This document shows, piece after piece, positions 47,022 through 55,599 of a stretch of DNA of 64,000 nt. The DNA is from Nitrospira sp. CR1.1 (GTDB lineage: Bacteria; Nitrospirota; Nitrospiria; Nitrospirales; Nitrospiraceae). The translations under genes and the position numbers were made by a program. The stretch covers positions 62,001 to 126,000 of the forward strand of contig WIAF01000002.1 in assembly GCA_014055465.1 (NCBI GenBank), given 5' to 3'. The notes beneath the pieces are model-generated. The model had not been told where the DNA came from and made no database searches. It worked only from the letters and a program-made list of their open reading frames with translations. The first letter of the stretch is position 1. Each line of letters opens with the position of its first letter.

Positions 47022-47744
47022 CTAGGGACTGACGGTAATGCGATCCTTGATGTCGTCGAACACGTCCTTCGTGATCACGTTCTTGGCGACAAGCTCGCCC
47101 TTCACTCTGTAAGGACGGTTGCTCACGATACGGTCCGCCACATCCTGCGTAAGGCCGAGCGTAAGCACGAGATCCGTCGACGGCGCCTTGTTGATATTGA
47201 GCAGCGAGGCAGCCGGCGCGGGCGCATCCAAGGCGAGTGGCGCGGGGGCCGCCTTCGGTGACGAAGAACCGGCGACTCCGGGTGCTGCGGTCGACGCCGA
47301 AGACCCCATCCCCGACGACAGGGCTCGCGACCGCTCCTTCATCTCTTTCTGATACCGGGCAACCAAAGACTTCAATTGTTCATTGTGCCGGCGAGCCTCT
47401 TCATACTCTTGCTTGACGCTTCGATTTTGTGCGTTCAGCTGCTTGACCTTGTCTTCCAGTTCCTTGGTCCTGACGTCGATGGTATCGCGCTCTTTATCGC
47501 GCCCGTGCTGAATCCGTTGAAGCTCATCACGGGCAATCTGGCTTTCAGACCCGAACTTCGCATTCAAGTCCTTTAAGGTCTTGACCTGTTGCTCCAGGGC
47601 ATTCTTCTGCGCTCGCGCACGCTCCAGTTCACCCCTGGTGGCATCGGCATCGGCAAGCGCCTCATGATATTTCTTGTCACTTACGCACCCGCTGGCGGCC
47701 ATCGCGCTCATGAGCGCAAGCCCAGCCATCCACACATGCCTCAT
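47022..47744 (-). CDS. Coiled-coil lipoprotein with C-terminal helix-hairpin-helix
   Basis: From ATG 47744 the product has 240 residues. A signal peptide ends in a lipobox (MAASGC), then a long coiled coil (about 25-125) of Glu/Lys/Gln heptads, an Ala/Ser/Pro linker, and a C-terminal segment LLNINKAPSTDLVLTLGLTQDVADRIV that resembles the ComEA helix-hairpin-helix. The pairing of a lipid anchor with this motif is uncommon. It may hold a DNA- or protein-binding tip off the membrane. Function unknown. Confidence 0.75.
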   Translation of the reverse strand: MRHVWMAGLALMSAMAASGCVSDKKYHEALADADATRGELERARAQKNALEQQVKTLKDLNAKFGSESQIARDELQRIQHGRDKERDTIDVRTKELEDKVKQLNAQNRSVKQEYEEARRHNEQLKSLVARYQKEMKERSRALSSGMGSSASTAAPGVAGSSSPKAAPAPLALDAPAPAASLLNINKAPSTDLVLTLGLTQDVADRIVSNRPYRVKGELVAKNVITKDVFDDIKDRITVSP

Positions 47745-47894
47745 GCGACCCTCCCCTGTTCGATCTGGACCGATCGGACCTCTTCTGTCTTGTTGTGTGT
47801 ATGCCATCAACTCCACTTTGTCAACAAGTTTGCCGATTGCGCAGCGCCGAGAAGACTCCTATCAAGAACGGACTGCCGCAACATTCAACAGTGC

Positions 47895-47924
47895 TTGACT
47901 GCCGGTGACCAGTCTGGGAATATG
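47895..47924 (+). promoter_or_regulatory. Possible promoter of uppP
   Basis: TTGACT (47895-47900) and AATATG (47919-47924) with an 18-bp spacer lie 61 bp before the uppP ATG. It is one mismatch from consensus at -35 and weaker at -10. Confidence 0.4.
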
Positions 47925-47985
47925 AGTGACTGTCTGTGACAACCACGCAACCAACCGCCGCATCCCACACACCGTCTCGTACACT

Positions 47986-48861
47986 ATGATGAACTGGGGC
48001 CCGGAGCTCGCCGTTATTCTCGGCATCATTGAAGGACTGACGGAATTTCTTCCCGTCTCCTCAACAGGCCATCTCATCCTGGTGGGACATGCCCTCGGGT
48101 TTACGGGTGATATCGCTTCCAACGTGGAGATTTCCATTCAGTTGGGATCAATTCTCGCGATCATTGCTTACGAGCGCGCCAAACTTGCCTCGCTGGCCTC
48201 GCATGCGCTACGCGAGCAACGGGACTTTCGCTCGTTGATCGCCGGCCGGGGCACGAGATCCTGGGCGGCGACCATTCAAGAATCGATCACTGCCCAACCC
48301 AATCTCTGGTTCGTGATCGGACTGGGCCTGGCCTTTTTGCCCGCCGCACTGGTGGGATTCCTTGCGCACAAGTCCATCAAGGCCTACCTCTTTTCCCCGA
48401 CCACCGTCGCGATTTCATTGATCGTGGGAGGTATCATCATTCTGGTGGTCGAACGCATGCAAAGCCGCGTGCGCGTGAAGGAACTGCTGCAGGTCACGCC
48501 CCGATCGGCCCTGTGGGTCGGCCTGGCTCAATGCGCCTCCCTGATCCCCGGCATGTCCCGTTCCGGCTCGACGATTGTCGGCGGCCTGCTGGCCGGGCTC
48601 GACCGGCGCGTTGCGACGGAGTACTCCTTCTTTCTAGCCTTGCCGACCATGATCATCGCCACCATCTATCAGATGCTGAAATCGCAGGCTTCATTCTCTC
48701 AGGATGACTATGTCGCCCTCGGGATCGGCTTGGTGGTGTCGTTTGTGGTGGCCTGGGCCGTGATCGCCGCCTTCCTGACCTACGTGCAGCGCCACAGCTT
48801 GAGTGTGTTCGCCTACTACCGTATGGTGCTGGGCGTGATCGTACTGTTAGTCGTCCGCTAG
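47986..48861 (+). CDS. uppP: Undecaprenyl-diphosphate phosphatase
   Basis: From ATG 47986 the product has 291 residues with about eight membrane helices. The two family motifs are intact: EGLTEFLPVSSTGHLIL near the start and PGMSRSGSTIVGGLLAGLDR in the second half. It recycles the C55 lipid carrier for peptidoglycan and other envelope polymers and can confer bacitracin tolerance. The frame continues upstream to 47926, but MM at 47986 gives the normal start. Confidence 0.95.
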   Translation: MMNWGPELAVILGIIEGLTEFLPVSSTGHLILVGHALGFTGDIASNVEISIQLGSILAIIAYERAKLASLASHALREQRDFRSLIAGRGTRSWAATIQESITAQPNLWFVIGLGLAFLPAALVGFLAHKSIKAYLFSPTTVAISLIVGGIIILVVERMQSRVRVKELLQVTPRSALWVGLAQCASLIPGMSRSGSTIVGGLLAGLDRRVATEYSFFLALPTMIIATIYQMLKSQASFSQDDYVALGIGLVVSFVVAWAVIAAFLTYVQRHSLSVFAYYRMVLGVIVLLVVR

Positions 48862-48890
48862 GACAATCAAGAACAAGGAGCCGAGTCAAC

Positions 48891-49157
48891 ATGGGAGAGC
48901 AGATGGACAGCGTCCACGTCTACGATACCTGGGTCAAGGGCAAGAACGGCAAACTCCACTTTGACGTGATGACCACAAGTCAGGAGAAGGCCTTAACGCT
49001 GGCCAAGCAATATTTGGTAGGCATCGGCGAACCCCAGGCCGAGATTACGCTCAAGGAATGCCAGTTCTGCCACAGCGAACCGCTCGTGATGTTTTCAGTC
49101 GAGCAGCAACGGCAGTTCCGCGAACAGGGCGGATTCATCATCACCCTGCCGGTGTAA
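48891..49157 (+). CDS. DUF2024 family small protein
   Basis: An 88-residue soluble protein beginning MGEQMDSVHVYDTWVKGKNG, matching the DUF2024 family opening, with a CQFCHSE segment and a GGFIITLP ending. Function is unknown. An AAGGAG site lies upstream of ATG 48891; a second ATG at 48903 is also possible. It follows uppP by 29 bp on the same strand and is followed by intergenic element copy B. Confidence 0.78.
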   Translation: MGEQMDSVHVYDTWVKGKNGKLHFDVMTTSQEKALTLAKQYLVGIGEPQAEITLKECQFCHSEPLVMFSVEQQRQFREQGGFIITLPV

Positions 49158-49204
49158 CGGGGAAAAATGAGGCGACTAGTTTGAACGCTGAATGTGAAGA
49201 GTTT

Positions 49205-49328
49205 CAGGACGCTCAAAAAGGCTGATCAGCAAGGCCGCAGCGAGAGAGCATGTGAGGCGTACCCTCAGCGGTACGTTGAACATGCGAGCGACGCGAGAAC
49301 GCTGCTGGCGGGCTTTTTCAGCGTCCTG
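49205..49328. repeat. Intergenic inverted-repeat element, copy B
   Basis: A 124-bp unit with arms 49205-49230 and 49304-49328 pairing almost throughout. The internal double hairpin is GCATGT / CGTACC ... GGTACG / ACATGC (49248-49285). The motifs AAGGCCGCAG (49231) and GAGAACGC (49296) match copy A. The arms differ from those of copy A but differ together: GGAGGCT/AGCCTCC in A is GGACGCT/AGCGTCC here. It fills the gap between the convergent DUF2024 and lspA genes and ends at the base before the lspA stop codon. Confidence 0.88.
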
Positions 49329-49850
49329 TCAGGAGGGGGGATTCTCGGACACCACCGGACTGTGCTCAGACTCCTTCTCCAACGCGAAGTGCAGGATCAG
49401 GAACACCACCCCGACCGTAATGGCCGAATCGGCCACATTAAACGCCGGCCAATGGTACCCGTTAATATAAAAGTCGAGGAAATCGATCACTTCCCCGTAG
49501 CGCAGCCGGTCCAATAAGTTGCCGATTGCTCCGCCCAGAATCCCCGCCACGCTCAGCCGCCCCATCCAGTCATCCTTCGGCATACGCACGAGAATCATCC
49601 CCAGTAAACCCACGGCGAAGATCGAGGTCAATCCGAAGAACACGAACCGGAATGAGCTACTGCTGGACGACAGGAAGCCAAACGCCGCGCCGGGATTGCG
49701 GATATAGGTAATACTAAACAGGTTGGTGATGACGGGAATGGACTCATGGAGCCGCATGGTCTCCATGACATAGACCTTGGTGGCTTGGTCCACTACCACG
49801 ATCGCCAGGCTAAGCAATCCAAGCAGGAGATACCGGATAGATGGACTCAC
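49329..49850 (-). CDS. lspA: Lipoprotein signal peptidase
   Basis: From GTG 49850 the product has 173 residues and four membrane helices. The catalytic aspartates are in the family motifs YIRNPGAAFGF (preceding region), GGAIGNLLDRL and FNVADSAIT. It removes signal peptides of lipoproteins, several of which are encoded in this window. The GTG overlaps the ileS stop (GTGA), so the two are coupled; ileS-lspA order is common in bacteria. The longer frame to 50192 lies within ileS and is rejected. Confidence 0.95.
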   Translation of the reverse strand: MSPSIRYLLLGLLSLAIVVVDQATKVYVMETMRLHESIPVITNLFSITYIRNPGAAFGFLSSSSSSFRFVFFGLTSIFAVGLLGMILVRMPKDDWMGRLSVAGILGGAIGNLLDRLRYGEVIDFLDFYINGYHWPAFNVADSAITVGVVFLILHFALEKESEHSPVVSENPPS

Positions 49851-52666
49851 TGGACCGCCTCGATGCAACGATCGCAGAGAGTGGGATGGTCTGCAGAAGC
49901 GCCCACGGCCGATCGGTAGTTCCAACAACGTTCGCACTTCGCACCGGTCGCCTTCTCGACCGTGATCGCAAACCCGGAACTGCCAGGCACAGGAGCGACC
50001 GCATTGAGAACCACTTCGGACACGATAAAGAATGACGACAGATCCTGGCCGTAGCCCTTCAAGAATTCGTATGCGCTGGCATCGGCTTCGATGACGACTC
50101 GCGCTTCCAATGGCGCGCCGATCACCTTCTCGCGACGTTTGACTTCCAGCGCAGCCTGAGCGGCGGTCCTCACCTCGAGCAGCCGTTCCCACCGCTGCGC
50201 CAGCGTTGGATCTGCCCAGCGCGGATCAACCTCCGGGAACATGGCGATATGGACACTCTCAGCGTTCGCCTCTGCCCGCACAGACTCCGGCAACGTTCTC
50301 CAGATTTCCTCGGCGGTGAAACTCAACACCGGCGCCATCAATTTGGTCAACGCCACCACAATCTCAAACAGCACCGTCTGCGAGCCGCGCCGCAACGGAG
50401 AATCCTTGCGGAAGGTATACAAGCGGTCCTTCAGGATATCCAGATACACGGCGCTCAAATCGACGGAACAAAAGTTGTTCAGCGCGTGAAAGATCGTATG
50501 GAACTCAAATTCGTCATACCCCTTGCACACGCGCGGAATCAGTTCGCCCAGCCGCATGAGCGCCCAGCGGTCTAATTCGGGCAACTGCTCAAAGGGCACA
50601 CGGTGCTGCGCCGGCTCGAAGTCATACAGATTGCTCAGCAGGAAGCGGCAGGTATTGCGAATCTTGCGATAGGCTTCAATCAGGTGATTCAGGATCTCCT
50701 GCGAAATTCGAAGGTCTTCGCGATAGTCCTGGGCCGACACCCAAAGACGAAGGATCTCCGCGCCCGATTGTTTGATGACATCCTGGGGGGCGACAACGTT
50801 GCCCGCCGACTTCGACATCTTTCGCCCGGCCCCGTCCAACACGAAGCCATGCGTCAGCACGGCCTTGTATGGCGCTTGATGATCGGTGATGACCCCCGCC
50901 AGTAACGCGCTGTGGAACCAGCCGCGATGCTGGTCAGACCCTTCCAGATACAGATCCGCCGGATACCAGCGGCGACTCTTCAACACAGCCGCGTAACTCA
51001 CGCCGGATTCGAACCACACGTCCAGAATGTCGCGTTCCTTCTCGAATGCAGTTCCGCCACATCCGTCGCAACTGGTTCCGGAAGGAAGCAACGCGCCGGC
51101 CTGATTGGCAAACCAGTAGTCCGTGCCATGTTGGCCGATGAGATCCGCCACATGATCGATGACCTGGGGGTGGGCCAGCACCTTGCCGCATTTTACACAG
51201 GTAAAGCCGGGGATCGGCGTGCCCCAGACCCGTTGGCGTGACAGGCACCAATCGGGGCGGTTCTCGATCATCCCGTTGATGCGGTCACGGCCATAGGCAG
51301 GAATCCAGCGCACCCGTTCAATCTCCGCGAGCGCCTCTTTCCGCAGCTCATTCGTCTCCATCGAGACGAACCACTGCTCAGTCGCGCGAAAGATCACCGG
51401 CTGCTTGCACCGCCAGCAATGGGGATAGGAGTGCTTGAGTGATCCGTGGCCGAGTAAGCGGCCGTTTTCTTTGAGGCGTTCCGCGATTTTCGGGTTGGCC
51501 TTGAACACATGCTGGCCGGCGAACTCCGGAACCGCCTCGGTAAACTTCCCGCCATTGTCCACCGGCGCCAGAATTTCGAGTCGCTCTCCGACGCTAGCCT
51601 TGGCATTGTGATCCAACACCAGCAGATAGTCTTCCATGCCGTGGCCAGGCGCGATATGCACGCACCCGGTTCCCTGCTCCAACGTCACAAAATCTCCCAG
51701 GAGCAGCGGCGAAAGGCCCGTGGTTAGGGGGCGCTGGGTTTCCAACCCTTCAAATCCCTCGCGACCTTTTTTCACCGCGACGATCGTGTAGTTCGACAGA
51801 CTGCAGGCCTTGGCAACCGACTCGACCAGCTTCTCGGCCATGACCAGCAATTCGTCCCCGACCTGCACAAAGGCATAGTCGATATCGGGATGAAGACAGA
51901 CGGCCTGATTGGCCGGCAGGGTCCAAGGGGTGGTCGTCCAGATCAGGACGGAGGCGCTCTTCACATCGGCAGGAAATGCAAGCCCGCCGAATCTCTTGCT
52001 CAAGAGAGCCGGAGAATTCACCAACGGAAACTTCACATAGACCGAGGGCGACGTGTGATCGTCGTATTCGACTTCCGCTTCGGCCAGCGCGGTCTGATCT
52101 TGCGTGCACCACAAGACCGGCTTCAACCCTTTGTAGACCCCGCCTCGCTCCACAAACCGGCCGAACTCGCGGATGATGGTGCCCTCATACGCCGGATTCA
52201 ACGTGAGATAGGGTTGTTGCCATTCGCCCAGCACACCCAGCCGCTGAAACTCCTCGCGCTGGATCGCCACATACTTTTCCGCATATTCCTTACAGAGTTT
52301 GCGGATCGCGAGCGCATCCAAGTCCCGCTTCTTATCCCCCAGTTCCTTCAGGACTTGATGTTCGATCGGCAGGCCATGGCAATCCCAGCCCGGCACATAC
52401 GGCACCTGGTAGCCGGACATCGTCTTCGATTTGACGATAATGTCTTTCAGAATTTTGTTCAGTGCGTGACCGATGTGGATCCGCCCGTTGGCATAGGGCG
52501 GGCCATCGTGGAGGATGTATCGTTCACGCCCCTGACGAGATTCCTGGATCCGTTCGTACAGCCGTTCCTGCGCCCATCGGGCCAGCATCTCCGGCTCCCG
52601 TTGCGGCAGGTTCGCCTTCATGGGGAAGTCGGTCTTCGGCAAATTGAGGGTCGATTTATAGTCCAT
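49847..52666 (-). CDS. ileS: Isoleucyl-tRNA synthetase
   Basis: A 939-residue class I synthetase with HIGH at residues 64-67 (GRIHIGHALNKILKD), a CP1 editing domain, KMSKS (GRKMSKSAGN) and a C-terminal zinc site (GAKCERCWNYRS ... LCDRC). The length and the C-terminal zinc ribbon match the common bacterial (type 1) form. It precedes lspA in a two-gene operon. The 336 bp upstream contain intergenic element copy C and no gene. Confidence 0.97.
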   Translation of the reverse strand: MDYKSTLNLPKTDFPMKANLPQREPEMLARWAQERLYERIQESRQGRERYILHDGPPYANGRIHIGHALNKILKDIIVKSKTMSGYQVPYVPGWDCHGLPIEHQVLKELGDKKRDLDALAIRKLCKEYAEKYVAIQREEFQRLGVLGEWQQPYLTLNPAYEGTIIREFGRFVERGGVYKGLKPVLWCTQDQTALAEAEVEYDDHTSPSVYVKFPLVNSPALLSKRFGGLAFPADVKSASVLIWTTTPWTLPANQAVCLHPDIDYAFVQVGDELLVMAEKLVESVAKACSLSNYTIVAVKKGREGFEGLETQRPLTTGLSPLLLGDFVTLEQGTGCVHIAPGHGMEDYLLVLDHNAKASVGERLEILAPVDNGGKFTEAVPEFAGQHVFKANPKIAERLKENGRLLGHGSLKHSYPHCWRCKQPVIFRATEQWFVSMETNELRKEALAEIERVRWIPAYGRDRINGMIENRPDWCLSRQRVWGTPIPGFTCVKCGKVLAHPQVIDHVADLIGQHGTDYWFANQAGALLPSGTSCDGCGGTAFEKERDILDVWFESGVSYAAVLKSRRWYPADLYLEGSDQHRGWFHSALLAGVITDHQAPYKAVLTHGFVLDGAGRKMSKSAGNVVAPQDVIKQSGAEILRLWVSAQDYREDLRISQEILNHLIEAYRKIRNTCRFLLSNLYDFEPAQHRVPFEQLPELDRWALMRLGELIPRVCKGYDEFEFHTIFHALNNFCSVDLSAVYLDILKDRLYTFRKDSPLRRGSQTVLFEIVVALTKLMAPVLSFTAEEIWRTLPESVRAEANAESVHIAMFPEVDPRWADPTLAQRWERLLEVRTAAQAALEVKRREKVIGAPLEARVVIEADASAYEFLKGYGQDLSSFFIVSEVVLNAVAPVPGSSGFAITVEKATGAKCERCWNYRSAVGASADHPTLCDRCIEAVQ

Positions 52667-52832
52667 AGGTACTCACGCTGTCGGCTGACAGCCTTCAGCG
52701 ATCAGCATATCAAGAGGTTACCGGCTTCGTCTCAGGTGATCGGATGGAATATACCGGAAGGAAGGGGGAACGCACCAGCCCTTTCACAGCAAGCCCCACG
52801 TAGAACAGCTGAATAACTGCGGCCAACTTTTA

Positions 52833-53000
52833 CAGGATCGTCAAAAGCGTCTTCCGGCAAGACCGCAGCGAGCGAGAATGCGAGGCGTCACGTTCTTACC
52901 CGCCCGCCCTGCGCCTGCCTAGACAGGCGCTTTTACCCTTAGCGGTCCGTTGAACGTGCGAGCGACGCGAGAACGCCGGCGGCGGCCTTTCTCAACAGCT
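52833..53000. repeat. Intergenic inverted-repeat element, enlarged copy C
   Basis: The family motifs AAGACCGCAGCGAG (52859), GAGGCG (52882), CGTTGAACGTGCGAGCGA (52948) and GAGAACGCCG (52970) occur in order. The inner hairpin loop is replaced by about 45 extra bases holding a separate stem GCGCCTG (52911-52917) / CAGGCGC (52924-52930). Terminal arms are degraded. It ends 2 bp before the nadA stop codon and lies between nadA and ileS, both on the minus strand. Confidence 0.65.
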
Positions 53001-53002
53001 TG

Positions 53003-54142
53003 CTAGCTGAGAGCCATCATGCGGTCCAAAGCCACCTTCGCCCACCGCTTCTCATCATCCGGCACGACAATGTGGTTGACCACATGCCCATCGGCAAGGT
53101 TTTCCAGCGCCCAACAGAGGTGCGGAGCGTCGATGCGATACATGGTGGCGCATTGACAAACCGTCGAGGAGAGGAAAAACACTTTCTTGTCAGTCTGCTC
53201 GTGTTTCAACCGATTGACCAAATTCAGCTCAGTCCCGACCGCCCAAGTCGTGCCCGCAGGCGCTGCCGTGATCGTGCGAATGATATATTCCGTCGAACCC
53301 ACAAGGTCGGCCTTGTTGACCACATCTTCATGGCATTCGGGATGCACGATCACCTTCACGTCCTGGTATTGCCTGCGAAAATAGTCCACATGCGAGGGCT
53401 GAAACATCTGGTGCACGCTGCAATGCCCCTTCCAGAGGATCAACTTGGCACGCAGAATGGCTTCCACCGAGTTGCCGCCGCGCGGCATGTAGGGATCCCA
53501 GACAATCATCTGCTCGCGCGGGATGCCCATTTTATTCGCCGTATTCCGGCCCAGATGCTCGTCGGGGAAAAACAGAATCTTCTCGCGCCGCGCCCAGCTC
53601 CATTCGATCACCTTGCGTGCGTTCGACGAGGTGCAGGTCAGCCCGCCATGCTCGCCGCAGAAGGCCTTCAAGATCGCCGCAGAGTTCACGTAGACCGCCG
53701 GCATAACCGTCTCTTCCACCGGCACCACCCGACCGAGTGCATCCCAGCACTGTTCGACCTGTTCAATCGCCGCCATATCGGCCATAGAGCAGCCCGCCGC
53801 CATGTCAGGGAGAATGACGGTTTGGTTGGAGCGGCTCAACACATCAGCCGTTTCCGCCATGAAGTGCACGCCGCAGAACACCACATAGGGACGATCGGAA
53901 CGCTGCTCGGCGACTTGCGCCAATATCAGGGAGTCGCCGCGAAAATCGGCGTGCTGAATCACTTCATCGCGTTGATAATTATGGCCGAGGATCATCACCC
54001 GGTCACCCAGCGCCCGTTTGGCCGCACGGGTCCGTTCGAAGAGTGCTTCGGCAGACAGAGACTGGTAATCGGTAATAGGACGCGGAAGCGTGGCGACCGT
54101 TTTCACCTGCAGCCTTTCGGTTGAGTCCATCCCCTGTGTCAC
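53003..54142 (-). CDS. nadA: Quinolinate synthase A
   Basis: A 379-residue [4Fe-4S] enzyme that condenses iminoaspartate and dihydroxyacetone phosphate to quinolinate. Family segments are ILGHNYQRDEVIQHADFRGDS, FCGVHFMAETADVLS, AAGCSMADMA, VNSAAILKAF and HPECHEDVV, which hold the substrate and cluster ligands. The length fits the longer bacterial form. nadB and nadC are not in the window; nadD is at 30.9 kb. It stands alone. Confidence 0.96.
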   Translation of the reverse strand: MTQGMDSTERLQVKTVATLPRPITDYQSLSAEALFERTRAAKRALGDRVMILGHNYQRDEVIQHADFRGDSLILAQVAEQRSDRPYVVFCGVHFMAETADVLSRSNQTVILPDMAAGCSMADMAAIEQVEQCWDALGRVVPVEETVMPAVYVNSAAILKAFCGEHGGLTCTSSNARKVIEWSWARREKILFFPDEHLGRNTANKMGIPREQMIVWDPYMPRGGNSVEAILRAKLILWKGHCSVHQMFQPSHVDYFRRQYQDVKVIVHPECHEDVVNKADLVGSTEYIIRTITAAPAGTTWAVGTELNLVNRLKHEQTDKKVFFLSSTVCQCATMYRIDAPHLCWALENLADGHVVNHIVVPDDEKRWAKVALDRMMALS

Positions 54143-54222
54143 GAAAAGACACGGCCTTGCTAATTCTACGACACCCTCTCGCGGCTACGCAATGAAATGA
54201 GTCGGAGCAGATGGCCTCTTCC

Positions 54223-54519
54223 CTAGCGAAGCTTCCAATATCTTGGCCGACGGCGGCCGTGCGCAATAGCCACCACCTGAACGGAGTCCTTCACGACTCG
54301 GTAGACCAACTGGAAGGGAAACCTGCGAAAGAGATACCGGCGAGTTCCATGCACAAACAGGGTCCAGCGTTCCGGAGCAAGAGAGACGGCTTCGATGCCG
54401 CGGTCAGGTTCAGCCAAAAACCAATCCGCAGCGGACTGACTTTGCGCGACATACTATTGCAGAGCAGCTTGAGCTTCCTCAACAGCGGCAGGATGAAAAA
54501 CGACAGATAGCCCCGGTAT
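54223..54519 (-). pseudogene. Decayed ParE/RelE-type toxin gene
   Basis: Translation from 54519 gives a full RelE/ParE-like toxin: LSVVFHPAAVEEAQAALQ at the start and RRYLFRRFPFQLVYRVV, then VVAIAHGRRRPRYWKLR at the end. Two lesions are seen. The codon expected to be ATG, overlapping the antitoxin stop as TGATG, reads TGATA; and a TAG at 54456-54454 interrupts codon 22. A TTG at 54417 could only yield the C-terminal 64 residues, lacking the first helices. The toxin is therefore probably inactive. Confidence 0.75.
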
Positions 54520-54743
54520 CAGAGGCCGAGTATCTTTCGACGGGCATCGCTCCAGGGAACGAGATGAGGATGTGACGAATCGAGGCCCTCAAGGCGGCGG
54601 GCGATTTCCTGCTCCCACTCCATTTCAGCATCGGCATCAACACACATATCCAGGCTGTCCAACAAGGACCCGGCCATCGCCGCGCGGACTTCTGGCGGAA
54701 GCTTCAGGGTCGCCTCTAACAGTCCGGTTGCTTTAGATCCCAT
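54519..54743 (-). CDS. Antitoxin, addiction-module component (PF09720-like)
   Basis: A 74-residue acidic protein with the family order: LLEATLKLPPEVRAAMAGSLLDSLD, an EWEQEIARRLEGLDS helix and a VPWSDARRKIL ending. Such antitoxins bind ParE/RelE-type toxins and repress their own operon. The frame is intact, although the downstream toxin is broken, so it may persist as a relic or counter a related toxin elsewhere. Confidence 0.82.
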   Translation of the reverse strand: MGSKATGLLEATLKLPPEVRAAMAGSLLDSLDMCVDADAEMEWEQEIARRLEGLDSSHPHLVPWSDARRKILGL

Positions 54744-54989
54744 GGTTGAATGTTAGCAGAAGGAGTGAAAGCCGGAAAGCCTGCCTTGTGCACCGATGGT
54801 TCAGGCCGGCCACGAAGCATCATGTGCTCTCATGGTCACGACTACATGAGAAGAAAAGAAATCGGTGCAGGTGATTGCTCGGCACGATGCCTGCCTGATC
54901 TCAAGACTAAGCCTTGCCTGCTCAAGGCCCGTCAACTCGCTGGCAACCGCCTCAAATAGAACAGGTATCGCCATTGGCTTCCAAACGTA

Positions 54990-55223
54990 ATGGCACTTGC
55001 TGCGGCAAGTCGCGCACTCATGCAGCGTGGCTTCACAATTGAGCAGCGTAGACTACTGTGGCACTCGGAGGAACGGAAGCGATGTCCGAAGTGCAAAGTG
55101 CCGCTCAATTGGAATAATTTTACTATTGACCATATTAAACCTCATGCGCTTGGTGGAAAATCGCATTTATCAAACGCCGCACTGATGTGTCGGGAATGCA
55201 ACTCGAGGAAGGGGAAAAACTGA
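54990..55223 (+). CDS. Small HNH endonuclease domain protein
   Basis: A 77-residue protein with a complete HNH fold: CPKC at the start, the DHI motif (TIDHIKPHALGGKSHLSNAALM), and CRECNSRKG at the end. Four cysteines should bind structural zinc. It is short, with a 30-residue basic lead, and may be the remainder of a larger protein. Free-standing HNH genes of this size are common mobile or phage-derived genes. The 246 bp before it hold no supported gene. Confidence 0.7.
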   Translation: MALAAASRALMQRGFTIEQRRLLWHSEERKRCPKCKVPLNWNNFTIDHIKPHALGGKSHLSNAALMCRECNSRKGKN

Positions 55224-55383
55224 AACCTCAGATTTCATTATCTTGAAGCGCCCAAAACCTTCTCCTCGTCGCTTCAGTCGGACCCGAGAGAACACCTATA
55301 ATGAATAGTCGCTGTGTCATAGACTGACACCTTATGCGATCGAGCGGGTGGTCCCAGCCGTTCCCAAAGATCATTCTCCCGAA

Positions 55384-55513
55384 CTACTGCGGCAGCGGAA
55401 TCGTCAGCCGAACCCCTCCCATAACATCCTCCGGCTTGAAATCTTTCTTCCGGCTATTGTGATGGAAATTATGGCAGCCGATACAAGACCGGGATGCTGC
55501 TGACACTTTAGGG
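55384..55513 (-). pseudogene. 3' fragment of a c-type heme (DUF3365) gene
   Basis: Translation on the minus strand gives SRSCIGCHN, then KKDFKPEDVMGG and LTIPLPQ-stop, close to the end of the intact gene at 58845 (SQSCIGCHN, KKDFKPQDVMGG, LTIPLSH-stop). Similarity stops abruptly about 10 residues before the heme motif, and no start is available. It is a truncated duplicate of that gene, 3.3 kb away. The remaining 55224-55383 and 55514-55599 show no gene. Confidence 0.75.
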
Positions 55514-55599
55514 TTCAATCGGGCAGTCCGACAAACCGCTCACAGTCAGCGGGCCGGTGCCTCACGGCATCGGCCCGCTTCTCTACCGCTCCGGCCGGC

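Noticed and set aside
53000-54124. 374-codon plus-strand frame
   Set aside because: Antisense to nadA, which is full length with all family motifs.
54750-54959. 69-codon plus-strand frame before the HNH gene
   Set aside because: No ribosome site, odd composition, no recognisable motif; the stretch 54744-54989 is treated as non-coding.
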